Below, in pieces: positions 1 to 8,501 of a stretch of 64,000 nucleotides of DNA. The DNA is from CAWAMD01 sp963783045 (GTDB lineage Bacteria > Actinomycetota > Nitriliruptoria > Nitriliruptorales > Nitriliruptoraceae): NCBI GenBank assembly GCA_963783045.1, contig CAWAMD010000001.1, positions 310,001 to 374,000 on the forward strand, given 5' to 3'. A program made the position numbers and the translations under genes. The notes beneath the pieces were generated by a model, which ran no database searches, was not told the origin of the DNA, and saw only the letters and a program-made list of their open reading frames with translations. The first letter of the stretch is position 1, and each line of letters begins with the position of its first letter.

Positions 1-360
1 GCCATCCACGACGCCGACCGGCGCACCCTCGACGAGCTCATGGCCGACCTGCGCGACCTCGTGAAGCGGGCACGGGCCGGCGGGCTGACCGGCTCGGAGA
101 TGACCGACCCGACGATCACCGTCACCAACCTCGGTGACCAGGGCGTCGCCACCGTCTTCCCCGTCATCGTCCCGCCGCAGGTGGCCATCGTCGGGTTCGG
201 GCGGGTCGTCGACCACCCGGTCGCCGTCGACGGCATGCTCGCCGTCCACCCTGTCGTCCACGCCACCGTGGCCGCCGACCACCGCGTGAGCGACGGCCAC
301 CGCGGTGGCCTGTTCCTCGCGGCCATCGACCGGCTGCTCCAGACACCGGAGGATCTATGA
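1..360 (+). CDS. 2-oxoacid dehydrogenase E2 acyltransferase, C-terminal part (5' end outside window)
   Basis: The last 119 residues of a dihydrolipoamide acyltransferase are open from base 1. The segment TVTNLGDQGVATVFPVI and the active-site stretch DHRVSDGHRGG are the hallmarks of the CoA-dependent acyltransferase catalytic domain; the His of DHRVSDG is the catalytic histidine. The enzyme moves an acyl group from lipoamide to CoA (or another thiol) in pyruvate or branched-chain 2-oxoacid dehydrogenase complexes. The lipoyl and E1-binding domains lie outside the window, so substrate specificity cannot be told. Its stop overlaps the start of an acyl carrier protein (ATGA), so the genes are translationally coupled. 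That suggests a complex feeding an ACP-based acyl pathway rather than only central metabolism. Confidence 0.9.
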   Translation, partial: AIHDADRRTLDELMADLRDLVKRARAGGLTGSEMTDPTITVTNLGDQGVATVFPVIVPPQVAIVGFGRVVDHPVAVDGMLAVHPVVHATVAADHRVSDGHRGGLFLAAIDRLLQTPEDL

Positions 361-611
361 ACACGTCCCTGCGCGACACCGTCATCGCGGCGCTGACCGC
401 CGTGGCGCCGGAGGCCGACGCCTCGGACCTGGACCCCACGGCCCAGCTCACCGAGGAGCTCGACCTCGACTCCATGGACTTCCTCAACGTCGTGACGGAG
501 CTGTCCGAACGCCTCGGGGTCGACATCCCCGAACGCGACTACCCGCGGCTGTCCACGCTCGAGGGCGCGGTGGCCTACCTCGAGCAGGCGGGTGCCGGAG
601 TCACGACGTGA
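357..611 (+). CDS. Acyl carrier protein
   Basis: This is an 84-residue acidic four-helix carrier protein. The motif DLDSMDFLN places the phosphopantetheine-accepting serine at residue 39. Length and motif are typical for stand-alone type II ACPs. The ATG overlaps the stop of the upstream E2 acyltransferase, and its own stop overlaps the GTG of the phosphopantetheinyl transferase, so all three are coupled. Known actinobacterial clusters pair 2-oxoacid dehydrogenase subunits with an ACP to make acyl-ACP starter units. That role here is inferred from context. Confidence 0.92.
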   Translation: MNTSLRDTVIAALTAVAPEADASDLDPTAQLTEELDLDSMDFLNVVTELSERLGVDIPERDYPRLSTLEGAVAYLEQAGAGVTT

Positions 612-1289
612 CGGTCGCCCCCCGCTCGCGCGCGGGCGCGCTGCACCGGCCGGCCGAGGTGACCCTCGAGATCGTGGCGATCCCCGACGGCTGCCGCGAC
701 GAGGACCTCGCGCTGCTCGACGCCGACGAGCGACGGGCCGCCGACCGGCTCCGGGCCGAGCCCGCCCGCTGGCGGTCGGTTGCGACCCGCGCCGCCATGC
801 ACCGCGTCGTCGGCCGCGTCCGGGGCGTCCCACCCGACCGCGTCGTGATCCGCCGCGGTCGCTACGGACAGCCGGTGACCGACGGGTGCTACCTGTCGGC
901 GGCGCACTCGGGGAAGGTCGGCCTCGTCGCGCTCTGCCGCGACGTGCCGGTCGGGGTGGACGTTCGAGGACGTCGCCGGCCACGGGCACGAGCCGTCCGC
1001 CCGGATGCTCGCACGGCTCGCCCCGGCCGAGCGCGCCGTGCTCGACCGGCTCGACGGCGACGAACGCCGCACCGCGTTCCTGCGCCTGTGGACCGCCAAG
1101 GAGGCCGTGCTCAAGGCCATCGGGTGCGGCCTGACCGTCCCGCTGGACGCGGTGGTGGTGGACCTCGACCCCCTGCGGGTCCACGCCACCGGCATCGACA
1201 CCCGCCGCTGGTCGGTCCAGGCGGTCGACCCGTCACCCGACGCGGTCGCCACGGTGGCGGCGGCGTCCCGCCGGCTCACGCTGCTCTGA
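608..1289 (+). CDS. 4'-phosphopantetheinyl transferase, apparent +1 frameshift
   Basis: Sfp-type phosphopantetheinyl transferase, which would load the phosphopantetheine arm onto the adjacent ACP. The first part (GTG at 608, GTGA overlap with the ACP stop) runs to VPVGVDV, the Mg-binding VGxD motif. The second part, in the next frame, carries the conserved LWTAKEAVLKAIG (WxxKEA) motif and ends at 1289. Dropping one T at 963-964 joins both parts into a 226-residue protein of normal length with the expected VGVDVEDV sequence. Both motifs are intact, so this is either a sequencing insertion or a recent inactivation. The coupled position makes the ACP the likely substrate. Confidence 0.82.
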
Positions 1290-1309
1290 CCGGCCGGCGA
1301 GCGAGCAGC

Positions 1310-1675
1310 TCAAGGGGTGCGCAGCGCCGCCGCGACGAACAGCACGACCGCCGCGGCGATGGCGACCCACACCCCGCTCGTCAGCGCCCCGTCCGGGCCG
1401 AGCGCCAGCCAGCACAGCACCGTCACGCCCGCAGCGGCCCCCGCGCCGGCGTGGACACGGCCACGGACGCCGGCGAGACCGGCCAGGGCGGAGGCGGCCG
1501 CCACGGCGATGAGCAGCAGCGCGAGCGTCGGCGCCGCAGTGCCCGCGCCGGTCGCCGGACCGAGGTCGAGGGCGACCCGCCCGTCGGCCGTCCAGGGCAG
1601 GAACGCCGCGAGGACCAGCACGAGGCCGCCGAGCACGGCGAGGACCTGCGCGACGCGCGTGGAGGGGCTGCTCAT
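1310..1675 (-). CDS. Small four-helix membrane protein
   Basis: A 121-residue protein with four hydrophobic segments, approximately residues 8-27, 49-68, 78-92 and 100-118, and almost no polar loops apart from a short segment after the first helix. The spacing resembles small actinobacterial integral membrane proteins of unknown function. It is convergent with the phosphopantetheinyl transferase gene (20 bases between stops). No enzymatic motif is visible and the function is unknown. Confidence 0.6.
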   Translation of the reverse strand: MSSPSTRVAQVLAVLGGLVLVLAAFLPWTADGRVALDLGPATGAGTAAPTLALLLIAVAAASALAGLAGVRGRVHAGAGAAAGVTVLCWLALGPDGALTSGVWVAIAAAVVLFVAAALRTP

Positions 1676-1780
1676 GCGATGAGCCTACGCGGAGCGCGCC
1701 GCCACGCCCGCCGGCACGCTCGCCGCGCTCGCCGCGCTCGCCGCGCCCCGCTCGCCCCGCCACGCCGGCGCGCCGCGCCA

Positions 1781-1911
1781 CGTTCTGGGTAGAAATCGTC
1801 CGGGGGGTCCGGAGGAAATCGACCCAGGTTGGCGTGCCCGCCGCGCGGCGCCGCGTTCTGGGTAGAAATCGTCCGGGGGGTCCGGAGGAAATCGACCCAG
1901 GTTGGCGTGCC
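1781..1911 (+). repeat. 58-bp direct repeat, two copies 73 bp apart
   Basis: Copies at 1781-1838 and 1854-1911 are identical over 58 bases, beginning CGTTCTGGGTAG and ending GGTTGGCGTGCC. A degenerate third end (AGGTTGGGGTGCC) follows immediately. Each copy contains the inverted pair CTGGGT...ACCCAG and two direct GAAATCG words, so it could fold in RNA or be bound by a protein. It lies upstream of the aspartokinase leader. Confidence 0.85.
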
Positions 1912-2178
1912 GAGGTTGGGGTGCCCGGTCCGGGGCGCCCCTGACCACCCGCGCGGCCAACCACCCCGGAGCGCCGGGCGCAAGCCGCTTCCCCGTCCGA
2001 TCGGTTGGGACCGCCTGTTTTCGCTCATGGCCGGTCGGCCGTACCATCCAAGCGCGGCCGACGCAGATCCACACGCGGCCCTCGACGCGGCGGCGACTTC
2101 CGCCGCCACGGTCGGCGCCCCCGTCTCGACCGACTGCCGACCGCAACCCCCCTCCTGACCGACCCGACACGGCCTCGG

Positions 2179-2195
2179 CTTGGCCGACGGCCAAG
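2179..2195 (+). promoter_or_regulatory. Hairpin overlapping the aspartokinase ribosome binding site
   Basis: CTTGGCC-GAC-GGCCAAG forms a 7-bp stem whose 3' arm includes the first bases of the AAGGAG Shine-Dalgarno (2193-2198). The start GTG lies at 2207. The fold would partly hide the ribosome binding site, so it could affect translation. The effect is inferred. Confidence 0.4.
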
Positions 2196-2206
2196 GAGCG
2201 CATCTC

Positions 2207-3457
2207 GTGGCGATCGTCGTCCAGAAGTACGGCGGGACCTCCGTCGGCGACGTGGACCGGATCAAGCGCGTCGCCGACCGCATCGCCCGCACCCATCGGC
2301 AGGGCCACCAGGTGGTGGTGGTCGTCTCCGCGATGGGGAAGACGACCGACGACCTGGTCCGCATGGCCGAGCAGATCTCCGACGATCCGCCGGGGCGCGA
2401 GCTCGACATGCTCCTGACCGCCGGCGAGCGCATCTCCATGGCCATCGTCGCCATGGCGCTCAACGAGCTCGGGATCCCCGCCAAGTCGTTCACCGGCTCG
2501 CAGGCCGGGATCATCACCGACGCGACCCACGGTCGGGCCCGCATCGTCGACATGACGCCGGCGCGCGTGCAGGAGGCCCTCGACGAGGGCAACGTCGTCA
2601 TCGTCGCCGGCTTCCAGGGCGTGTCGCAGGACACGAAGGACGTGACGACCCTCGGTCGGGGCGGGTCCGACACCACGGCGGTGGCCCTGGCGTCCGGCCT
2701 CGGCGCATCGGTGTGCGAGATCTACACCGACGTGGACGGCGTCTACACCGCCGACCCACGCATCGTCGCCGACGCCCGCCGGCTCGACTACGTCTCCTAC
2801 GAGGAGATGCTCGAGCTCGCATCCCAGGGCGCGAAGGTCCTGCAGGTCCGCTCGGTCGAGTTCGGCCGCAACCACAACGTGGAGATCCACGTCCGCTCGT
2901 CGTTCAGCTACCAGCCCGGCACCTGGGTTGGCCCGGAGGAGAAGAAGGTGGAGGACGCGATCATCTCGGGTGTCGCCCATGACACCTCCGAAGCCAAGGT
3001 CACCGTGCTCGGTGTCCCCGACAAGCCCGGCGTCGCCGCGCGCATCTTCACGGCGCTCGCGGAGAACAACGTCAACATCGACATGATCGTGCAGAACGTC
3101 TCCGAGAAGGGCGTCACGGACGTGTCGTTCACGCTTCCGCGCGGCGAGACGAAGCACGCCCGCGAGATCCTCGAGGCGCTCGTCGCCGAGATCGGCGCGA
3201 AGGAGGTCCGGGTCGACGACGGCGTCGCGAAGGTCTCGCTCGTCGGCGCCGGCATGAAGACCCACCCGGGCGTGGCCGCCAAGATGTTCCAGTGCCTGTC
3301 CGACGCCGGCGTGAACATCGAGATGATCTCGACCTCGACGATCCGCGTGTCCGTGGTCGTCGAGCGCGAGGACGTCGAGACGGCGGTCCGCGCGATCCAC
3401 GACGCCTTCAAGCTCGGTGAGGACATGGTCGCCGAAGAAGCCGCAGGAGAGCTCTGA
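2207..3457 (+). CDS. lysC: Aspartokinase
   Basis: Aspartate kinase phosphorylates aspartate in the first step of the lysine, threonine, methionine and diaminopimelate pathway. The protein is 416 residues from GTG 2207, chosen because AAGGAG lies 8 nt upstream and the N-terminus VAIVVQKYGGTSV matches the family. The KYGGTS nucleotide-binding motif and the GRGGSDTTAVALA substrate loop are present. Two ACT domains occupy about residues 265-410, as in lysine/threonine feedback-inhibited enzymes. An internal start giving the separate beta subunit is possible, as in other Actinobacteria. It overlaps asd by one base (TGATG), forming the usual lysC-asd operon. Confidence 0.95.
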   Translation: MAIVVQKYGGTSVGDVDRIKRVADRIARTHRQGHQVVVVVSAMGKTTDDLVRMAEQISDDPPGRELDMLLTAGERISMAIVAMALNELGIPAKSFTGSQAGIITDATHGRARIVDMTPARVQEALDEGNVVIVAGFQGVSQDTKDVTTLGRGGSDTTAVALASGLGASVCEIYTDVDGVYTADPRIVADARRLDYVSYEEMLELASQGAKVLQVRSVEFGRNHNVEIHVRSSFSYQPGTWVGPEEKKVEDAIISGVAHDTSEAKVTVLGVPDKPGVAARIFTALAENNVNIDMIVQNVSEKGVTDVSFTLPRGETKHAREILEALVAEIGAKEVRVDDGVAKVSLVGAGMKTHPGVAAKMFQCLSDAGVNIEMISTSTIRVSVVVEREDVETAVRAIHDAFKLGEDMVAEEAAGEL

Positions 3458-4527
3458 TGGGACACGACCACAACGGCGTGAAGGTCGCGGTCGTCGGCGC
3501 CACCGGCGCCGTCGGCGAGGAGCTTCGCCGCCTGCTCGAGACCCGGCAGTTCCCGGTGGCCGGGGATCCGGTCTTCATCGCGAGCGAGCGCTCCGCCGGC
3601 CGCAAGCTGCCCTTCCAGGGGCGCGAGATCGAGGTCCAGACCCTCTCCGCGGAGGCCTTCGAGGGGGTCGACATCGCGCTCTTCTCGGCCGGCGGCACCC
3701 GCTCGAAGGAGTGGGCGCCCGTCGCCGCGGAGCAGGGCGCGGTCGTGGTCGACAACTCGTCGGCATGGCGCGCTGACCCGGATGTCCCGCTCGTCGTCAG
3801 CGAGGTGAACCCGCAGGCGGCCCGCAACCGCCCGAAGGGCATCATCGCGAACCCGAACTGCACCACGATGGTGCTGATGGTCGCCGCGAAGCCCCTGCAC
3901 GACGCGTTCGGGCTGACCTCGATGGTCGCGACGTCGTACCAGGCGGCCGGTGGCGCCGGGCAGTCCGGCATCAGCGAGCTCGTCGAGCAGGCCGCGAAGC
4001 TCGTCGGCGACCCCGACACCCTGCGCCTGCGGGGTGCCGAGGCCGAGGCATCGGTCACGAGCAGCAAGTTCTCGAAGGCCATCGCCTTCAACGTGCTCGC
4101 CCACTGCGGCACCTTCACCGACGACCGCTACACCGACGAGGAGTGGAAGCTCGTCCACGAGTCGCGCAAGATCCTCGACCTCCCCGACCTGCGGGTCTCG
4201 CCGACCTGTGTCCGTGTCCCGGTCGTCGTCGGACACGCCATCGCCGGTCGGCTGACCTTCGCCGACAAGGCGCCACGCGACGCGGCCATGGCGGCGCTGA
4301 ACGGCGCACCCGGTCTCCTCGTCGAGGACGGCATCGGCAGCGACGGCGAGTCGCTCGCCTACCCCTCGCCGCTCGAGTCGGCCGGACGCGACGAGGTGTT
4401 CGTCGGCCGGGTCCGTGAGGACCTCGGCGACGACCACAGCCTCAACATCTGGGTCGTCGGCGACAACCTGCTCAAGGGTGCGGCGCTCAACACCGTCCAG
4501 ATCGCCGAGCTCGTCGTCGCCGAGTAG
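3457..4527 (+). CDS. asd: Aspartate-semialdehyde dehydrogenase
   Basis: This 356-residue enzyme reduces aspartyl phosphate to aspartate semialdehyde with NADPH, directly after aspartokinase. The N-terminal VAVVGATGAVGEEL is the NADP-binding glycine-rich loop. ANPNCTT places the catalytic cysteine at residue 135. SYQAAGGAGQSG is the family signature around the active site. The ATG shares a base with the aspartokinase stop, so the two are coupled. The gene is complete and has no unusual features. Confidence 0.96.
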   Translation: MGHDHNGVKVAVVGATGAVGEELRRLLETRQFPVAGDPVFIASERSAGRKLPFQGREIEVQTLSAEAFEGVDIALFSAGGTRSKEWAPVAAEQGAVVVDNSSAWRADPDVPLVVSEVNPQAARNRPKGIIANPNCTTMVLMVAAKPLHDAFGLTSMVATSYQAAGGAGQSGISELVEQAAKLVGDPDTLRLRGAEAEASVTSSKFSKAIAFNVLAHCGTFTDDRYTDEEWKLVHESRKILDLPDLRVSPTCVRVPVVVGHAIAGRLTFADKAPRDAAMAALNGAPGLLVEDGIGSDGESLAYPSPLESAGRDEVFVGRVREDLGDDHSLNIWVVGDNLLKGAALNTVQIAELVVAE

Positions 4528-4561
4528 CCGTGGGCCGTGGGCGTTGAGACACCCCCGCGGC

Positions 4562-4595
4562 GACGCCCGGCGCGCGGTGACGCCCGGCGCGCGGT
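4562..4595 (+). repeat. 17-bp tandem duplication between convergent genes
   Basis: GACGCCCGGCGCGCGGT occurs twice head to tail (4562-4578 and 4579-4595) in the short space between asd and the convergent c-di-GMP gene. It is too GC-rich to call a terminator with confidence. Confidence 0.75.
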
Positions 4596-4608
4596 GGACC
4601 GGCAGGCG

Positions 4609-6882
4609 TCAGCGGGTGACGCGGCCGGCGGCAGGGTCCGTCGCCCGCCGGCCGGTGGCACGTGCCGCCAGGCGCTGCTCGAGCTCGGCGGCCGGCGCCG
4701 GACGCGCGAACAGGAAGCCCTGCCCGAAGCGGCAGCGCAGCTCGCGGAAGCGGGTCAGCTGCTCGTCGGTCTCGATGCCCTCGGCGACCGTGTCGAGGTG
4801 CAGCGACCGGCCGAGCTCGACGATCGCGCCGACGAGCGCCGGCGACTGGGTGCCGCGCACGAGGCCGTCCACGAAGGTCCGGTCGATCTTCAGGATGTCC
4901 AGCGGGAAGTGCTGCAGGTAGCTCAGCGACGAGTAGCCGGTCCCGAAGTCGTCGATCGCGATCTGGACCCCGAGCGCCTTGACGGCCTGCAGCACGGCCG
5001 TCGTCGTCTCGATGTCCTGCATGAGCCCGGACTCGGTGATCTCCAGGATCAGCTGGGCGGGGTCGAGCCCGGAGGCGGCGAGCGCCGCACGAACGTCGCT
5101 GGCGAGGTCGCCGTGGGTGAGCTGGCGCGCCGAGACGTTGACGCTCAGCGTCAGCGGGGCCGACGACGCGTAGGCGCGGGTCCAGACGGCCACCTGCTTG
5201 ACGGCCTCCCGCAGCACCCAGCTGCCGATCGGCACGATGAGGCCGGTCTCCTCGGCGACGGGGATGAACGTCCCCGGGCTGATCATGCCCCGCTCGGGGT
5301 GGTGCCAGCGCAGCAGCGCCTCGACCCCGACGATCTCCCCGTCTCCGAGCGTCACGATCGGCTGGAAGTGGAGCGCGAACTGCCGCTGCTGCAGCGCCTG
5401 ACGCAGGTCGCCCTCGAGCTCGAGACGGTCGATGACGGCGGCGTGCATCGCCGGCTCGAAGATCTCGTAGCGGCCCTTCCCGCCGGACTTCGCCGTGTAC
5501 ATCGCGATGTCGGCGTTGCGCAGCAGCACGTCGGTCGAGACCGGGTCGAAGGCGGTCTCGCGCAGCGGGTCGCCGTCGGCGATCACGATGCCGATGCTGG
5601 CGCTGATCTGGACCGGCGCCCCGGCCACCATGATGGGGTGGCGCAGCTGCGAGAGCATCCGCTGCGCGACCCGCGCCGCGTCGCTGCGGTCGGCGAGATC
5701 CTCGAGCAGCACCGCGAACTCGTCGCCGCCGAGCCGGGCGGCGGTGTCCATGTCACGGATCGCGAGCCGGAGCCGGGCCGAGACGGTCTGCAGCAGCTCG
5801 TCGCCTGCCTGGTGGCCCAGCGTGTCGTTGACGACCTTGAACCCGTCGAGGTCGAGGAACAGCACCGCGAACGTCGTCGGTGACCGCTGGGCACGCGCGA
5901 CGGCGTGGTCGAGCCGGTCCCGGAACAGGTGCCGGTTCGCGAGGCCGGTGAGCCCGTCGTGGAAGGCCCGGTGGTGCAGCTGCGCCTCGAGCGACTTCCG
6001 GTCCGACACGTCGCGGGTGTTGAGGACGAACCCGCCCACGTCGGGGTCGCCGGTGAGGTTCTGGCTGTTGCTCTCGAGGGTGATCCAGGCACCGTTCGGC
6101 CGCCGGAACCGGCACTCGACGAGCACCCGGTCGTCGGGGCTCTCGAGCATCCGCGCCCCGGCCCCGGCGACGCGCGCCCGGTCGTCGGGGTGGACGAAGT
6201 CGAAGAGCCGCTGGCCGAGCAGCTCGTCCTCGCGGTATCCGAAGACCGCTTCCGCGGAGGCGCTCACGTAGGTGATGCGGGCATCGTCGTCGATGACGAC
6301 GATGACGTCGTTGGAGTGGGCGACGAGCGAGCGGAACCGGCGTTCGCCGGCGCGGGCGCGATCCTCGGCCTGCTCCTTGCGCTCGGTCATCACGTGGATG
6401 CGCCCCACGAGCAGCCCCAGGATGAGGGCACCGACGAGGGCCACGCCGTGGCCGGCCGGCAGGGCGATGGACGAGGGGAAGATCCCGAGCTGCACCCCGA
6501 GCTGGGCGGCGGCGATCGCGAACAGGGACCAGTCGAAGGCGAGCCGCGCGACGTGGGAGCCCGACTCGCGGACGTTCTCGGCGACCGCGTAGACGAACAC
6601 GAGCGAGAGGGCCGGACCCCAGCCGGTCACGTAGGTCACGAGCATGAGCGCGAACGCCTGGAGTCCGAGCCGTGCGTGCAGCGCTGCGCCCGTCTGCGGT
6701 CCCGGCCAGCGACGGAAGCTCCAGCGCACGGTCGCGACGACGGCCCCGAGCAGCAGCAGGAACGAGGGCAGGTCGATGGAGAATGCGAAGCCGGCGCTGG
6801 CCATCGCGAGCAGGATGACCGGCAGGATCGCCCATTCCGAGTGGCGGTGGAACCACACGGCTCCCGCCCGAACCACGCCCAT
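4609..6882 (-). CDS. Membrane PAS-GGDEF-EAL cyclic-di-GMP protein
   Basis: About 757 residues from ATG 6882. A GTG two codons upstream, at 6888, is also possible, but GAGG sits about 8 nt before the ATG, which favours ATG. Numbered from the GTG start: hydrophobic helices fill residues 20-165, a PAS domain lies at about 185-300, a GGDEF domain has an intact GGDEF at 387-391, and an EAL domain starts with VEALLRWHH near 522. Both catalytic signatures are intact, so the protein could make and break cyclic di-GMP, with the PAS domain or membrane part sensing a signal. It is transcribed alone, towards asd. Confidence 0.93.
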   Translation of the reverse strand: MGVVRAGAVWFHRHSEWAILPVILLAMASAGFAFSIDLPSFLLLLGAVVATVRWSFRRWPGPQTGAALHARLGLQAFALMLVTYVTGWGPALSLVFVYAVAENVRESGSHVARLAFDWSLFAIAAAQLGVQLGIFPSSIALPAGHGVALVGALILGLLVGRIHVMTERKEQAEDRARAGERRFRSLVAHSNDVIVVIDDDARITYVSASAEAVFGYREDELLGQRLFDFVHPDDRARVAGAGARMLESPDDRVLVECRFRRPNGAWITLESNSQNLTGDPDVGGFVLNTRDVSDRKSLEAQLHHRAFHDGLTGLANRHLFRDRLDHAVARAQRSPTTFAVLFLDLDGFKVVNDTLGHQAGDELLQTVSARLRLAIRDMDTAARLGGDEFAVLLEDLADRSDAARVAQRMLSQLRHPIMVAGAPVQISASIGIVIADGDPLRETAFDPVSTDVLLRNADIAMYTAKSGGKGRYEIFEPAMHAAVIDRLELEGDLRQALQQRQFALHFQPIVTLGDGEIVGVEALLRWHHPERGMISPGTFIPVAEETGLIVPIGSWVLREAVKQVAVWTRAYASSAPLTLSVNVSARQLTHGDLASDVRAALAASGLDPAQLILEITESGLMQDIETTTAVLQAVKALGVQIAIDDFGTGYSSLSYLQHFPLDILKIDRTFVDGLVRGTQSPALVGAIVELGRSLHLDTVAEGIETDEQLTRFRELRCRFGQGFLFARPAPAAELEQRLAARATGRRATDPAAGRVTR

Positions 6883-6950
6883 GGGCACTCCCTCGTGTCG
6901 GGGCCTGTGGGGAATCGTCGGCCGTCGAGCACCCGGGGTTAAGGGAAATG

Positions 6951-7265
6951 TTACGGAGAGTGATCGAGCGCGCCCGGTCGGGGACTGTCACAGCGGCAGG
7001 GGCGGGCGCCGCACTTCGGGCAGCCGTCGGCGTAGCGGGCGGCCGCCTCGGCCATGTCGACTCCGGCGAGGTCCGCGAGCGTCACGAGCCATGCCAGCAC
7101 GTCCGAGAACTCGTGGACCCGTTCGGCGTGTCCTTCGCGCCGCAGCGCCCGCGACAGCTCGCCCACCTCCTCCACGAACCATGCGAAGGTGCCGTCGATA
7201 CCGCGGTCGCGGTCGCGATCGCCGTAGGTCTCGCGGATGATCCGCTGGAGGTCCGCCAGGTCCAT
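6951..7265 (-). CDS. MazG-like nucleotide pyrophosphohydrolase
   Basis: A 104-residue single-domain protein. FVEEVGELSRAL followed by HEFSDVLAWLVTLADLAGVD gives the EExxE...ExxD pattern that binds Mg in MazG-type all-alpha NTP pyrophosphatases. The C-terminus has a Cys cluster, CPKCGARPCRC, which in related small MazG proteins suggests a metal site. A GTG at 7271 would overlap the upstream efflux gene stop (GTGA); ATG 7265 is two codons inside and was chosen. It is probably co-transcribed with the cation efflux gene. The exact nucleotide substrate is unknown. Confidence 0.85.
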   Translation of the reverse strand: MDLADLQRIIRETYGDRDRDRGIDGTFAWFVEEVGELSRALRREGHAERVHEFSDVLAWLVTLADLAGVDMAEAAARYADGCPKCGARPCRCDSPRPGALDHSP

Positions 7266-7267
7266 CG

Positions 7268-8233
7268 TCACCCGCGGCCGTGGTCGCCCATGGCGAGCGC
7301 GTCGTAGCCGTGCCCGTGGTGGTTGTCGTCCTGGTGGCCGGGATGCCCCGCCGGCTCGAAGTGGATGACCACGTCCGCGACGGCCGGGACGGCCTCGTGG
7401 AGCGCCTCGTGGATGCGGTGCGAGAGGTCGTGCGCCTCCCGGAACGTCAGGTCGGGATCGAGCTCGACGCACACGTCCAGGAAGATCCGCGAACCGACCA
7501 TGCGGGCGCGCAGCGTGTGGTGGCTGTGCACCATCGGCGTGGCCGCGATCGTCTCGTGCAGCCGGCGGATCGTCGCCTCGTCGGGGGCCCGGTCGGTCAG
7601 GACGCCGGCGGTGGAACGCAGCAGCCCGAACGCCGTGACGGTGATGAGGAAGGCGACGAGGAACGCGGCGATCGGGTCGGCGAGCGGGAACCCCAGGCGC
7701 ACGGCGACGAGCCCGACGATGACGGCGATGTTCGACCACACGTCGGTGGCGAAGTGCAGCGCGTCGGCTTCGAGCGCCTGGCTCCCGCCGGTCTCGGCGG
7801 CGGTCTTCGACAGGCGGCGGGAGATCCAGAGATCGACCGCCATCGCGACGACGATGACGCCGATGCCGGCGACCGGGGTGGTCACCGACGCGCCGGTGTG
7901 CAGCCGGTCGTAGGCCTCGACCGCGATCACGACGACGGTGAGGAAGAGCAGGGTCAGCTGCACGAGGCTCGACAGGCTCTCGAACTTCTGGTGCCCGTAG
8001 GCGTGGCTGTCGTCCGGCGGCCGCGCTCCGGCACGCACGCCGACGTAGGCGAACGACGACGCGGAGAGATCCATGAGGCTGTCGGCCGCCGACGCCCACA
8101 GTGCGACGGACCCGGTCAGCACGCCGACCACGCCCTTGAGCGAGAGCAGGAAGACGTTGACGCCGATGCTGAGGAGGGCCGCCTGGCGCCGGGCCCGGCC
8201 CTGTTCGGTGGCGAGAGTCGCAGCGGTGCTCAT
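7268..8233 (-). CDS. Cation diffusion facilitator metal efflux protein
   Basis: A 321-residue CDF transporter. The first metal-binding helix reads ADSLMDLSASSFAYVG and the second metal pair is HFATDVWSN, both classic CDF positions. About six membrane helices are followed by a cytoplasmic ferredoxin-like domain and a histidine-rich tail (GHPGHQDDNHHGHGYD) that could buffer zinc or related divalent cations. A TACGGT -10 hexamer at 8240-8245 (minus strand) sits six bases before the ATG, so the transcript is probably leaderless. A MazG-like gene follows with overlapping stop and start. Confidence 0.92.
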   Translation of the reverse strand: MSTAATLATEQGRARRQAALLSIGVNVFLLSLKGVVGVLTGSVALWASAADSLMDLSASSFAYVGVRAGARPPDDSHAYGHQKFESLSSLVQLTLLFLTVVVIAVEAYDRLHTGASVTTPVAGIGVIVVAMAVDLWISRRLSKTAAETGGSQALEADALHFATDVWSNIAVIVGLVAVRLGFPLADPIAAFLVAFLITVTAFGLLRSTAGVLTDRAPDEATIRRLHETIAATPMVHSHHTLRARMVGSRIFLDVCVELDPDLTFREAHDLSHRIHEALHEAVPAVADVVIHFEPAGHPGHQDDNHHGHGYDALAMGDHGRG

Positions 8234-8339
8234 CGTCGAACCGTATCCCCGGGCGCGGGGGGTGAACAGGGCATCTGGTCCCCCCGCTGGGAGCGAGATG
8301 ACGACGCGCGGTCCCGGGTGGGACCGCGCGTCGTGGCGT

Positions 8340-8413
8340 CGGGATGGCCGGATTCGAACCGGCGACCTCCACGTCCCGAACGTGGCGCGCTAACCAAGCT
8401 GCGCTACATCCCG
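8340..8413 (-). tRNA. tRNA-Pro (anticodon CGG)
   Basis: The minus strand folds into a 74-nt cloverleaf. The acceptor stem is CGGGATG/CATCCCG, the D-arm contains GGTTAG, the anticodon arm is CCACG-TTCGGGA-CGTGG with anticodon CGG, and the T-arm is GCCGG-TTCGAAT-CCGGC. CCA is not encoded. No integrase or duplicated 3' end is nearby, so it is not an occupied attachment site here. Confidence 0.95.
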
Positions 8414-8501
8414 GTCTGGTGTTGCCCCCGAACGGGAGCAGGCGGGAGCGTACCGGAGCACCCGGTCACGACGCCAACGGGTGCGTGCCACGACGGCACG
8501 G

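Larger units (their letters stand above)
1676..2206. other. Non-coding region before the aspartate pathway operon
   Basis: This 531-base stretch has no convincing gene. It begins with low-complexity CGCTCGCCG-type repeats (about 1690-1770), continues with a 58-bp direct repeat (1781-1911) and ends with the leader of the aspartokinase gene. A TACCAT hexamer at 2042-2047 fits the actinobacterial TANNNT -10 pattern, with a weak TTTCGC 17 bp upstream. That would give a leader of about 150 nt. Long open frames here are products of high GC. Confidence 0.5.

Noticed and set aside
2042..2206. Lysine riboswitch before aspartokinase
   Set aside because: The leader is short and shows only one small hairpin; the multi-stem lysine aptamer is not seen.
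8340..8413. tRNA-Pro as an integration site
   Set aside because: No duplicated tRNA end, integrase or foreign-looking cargo nearby.
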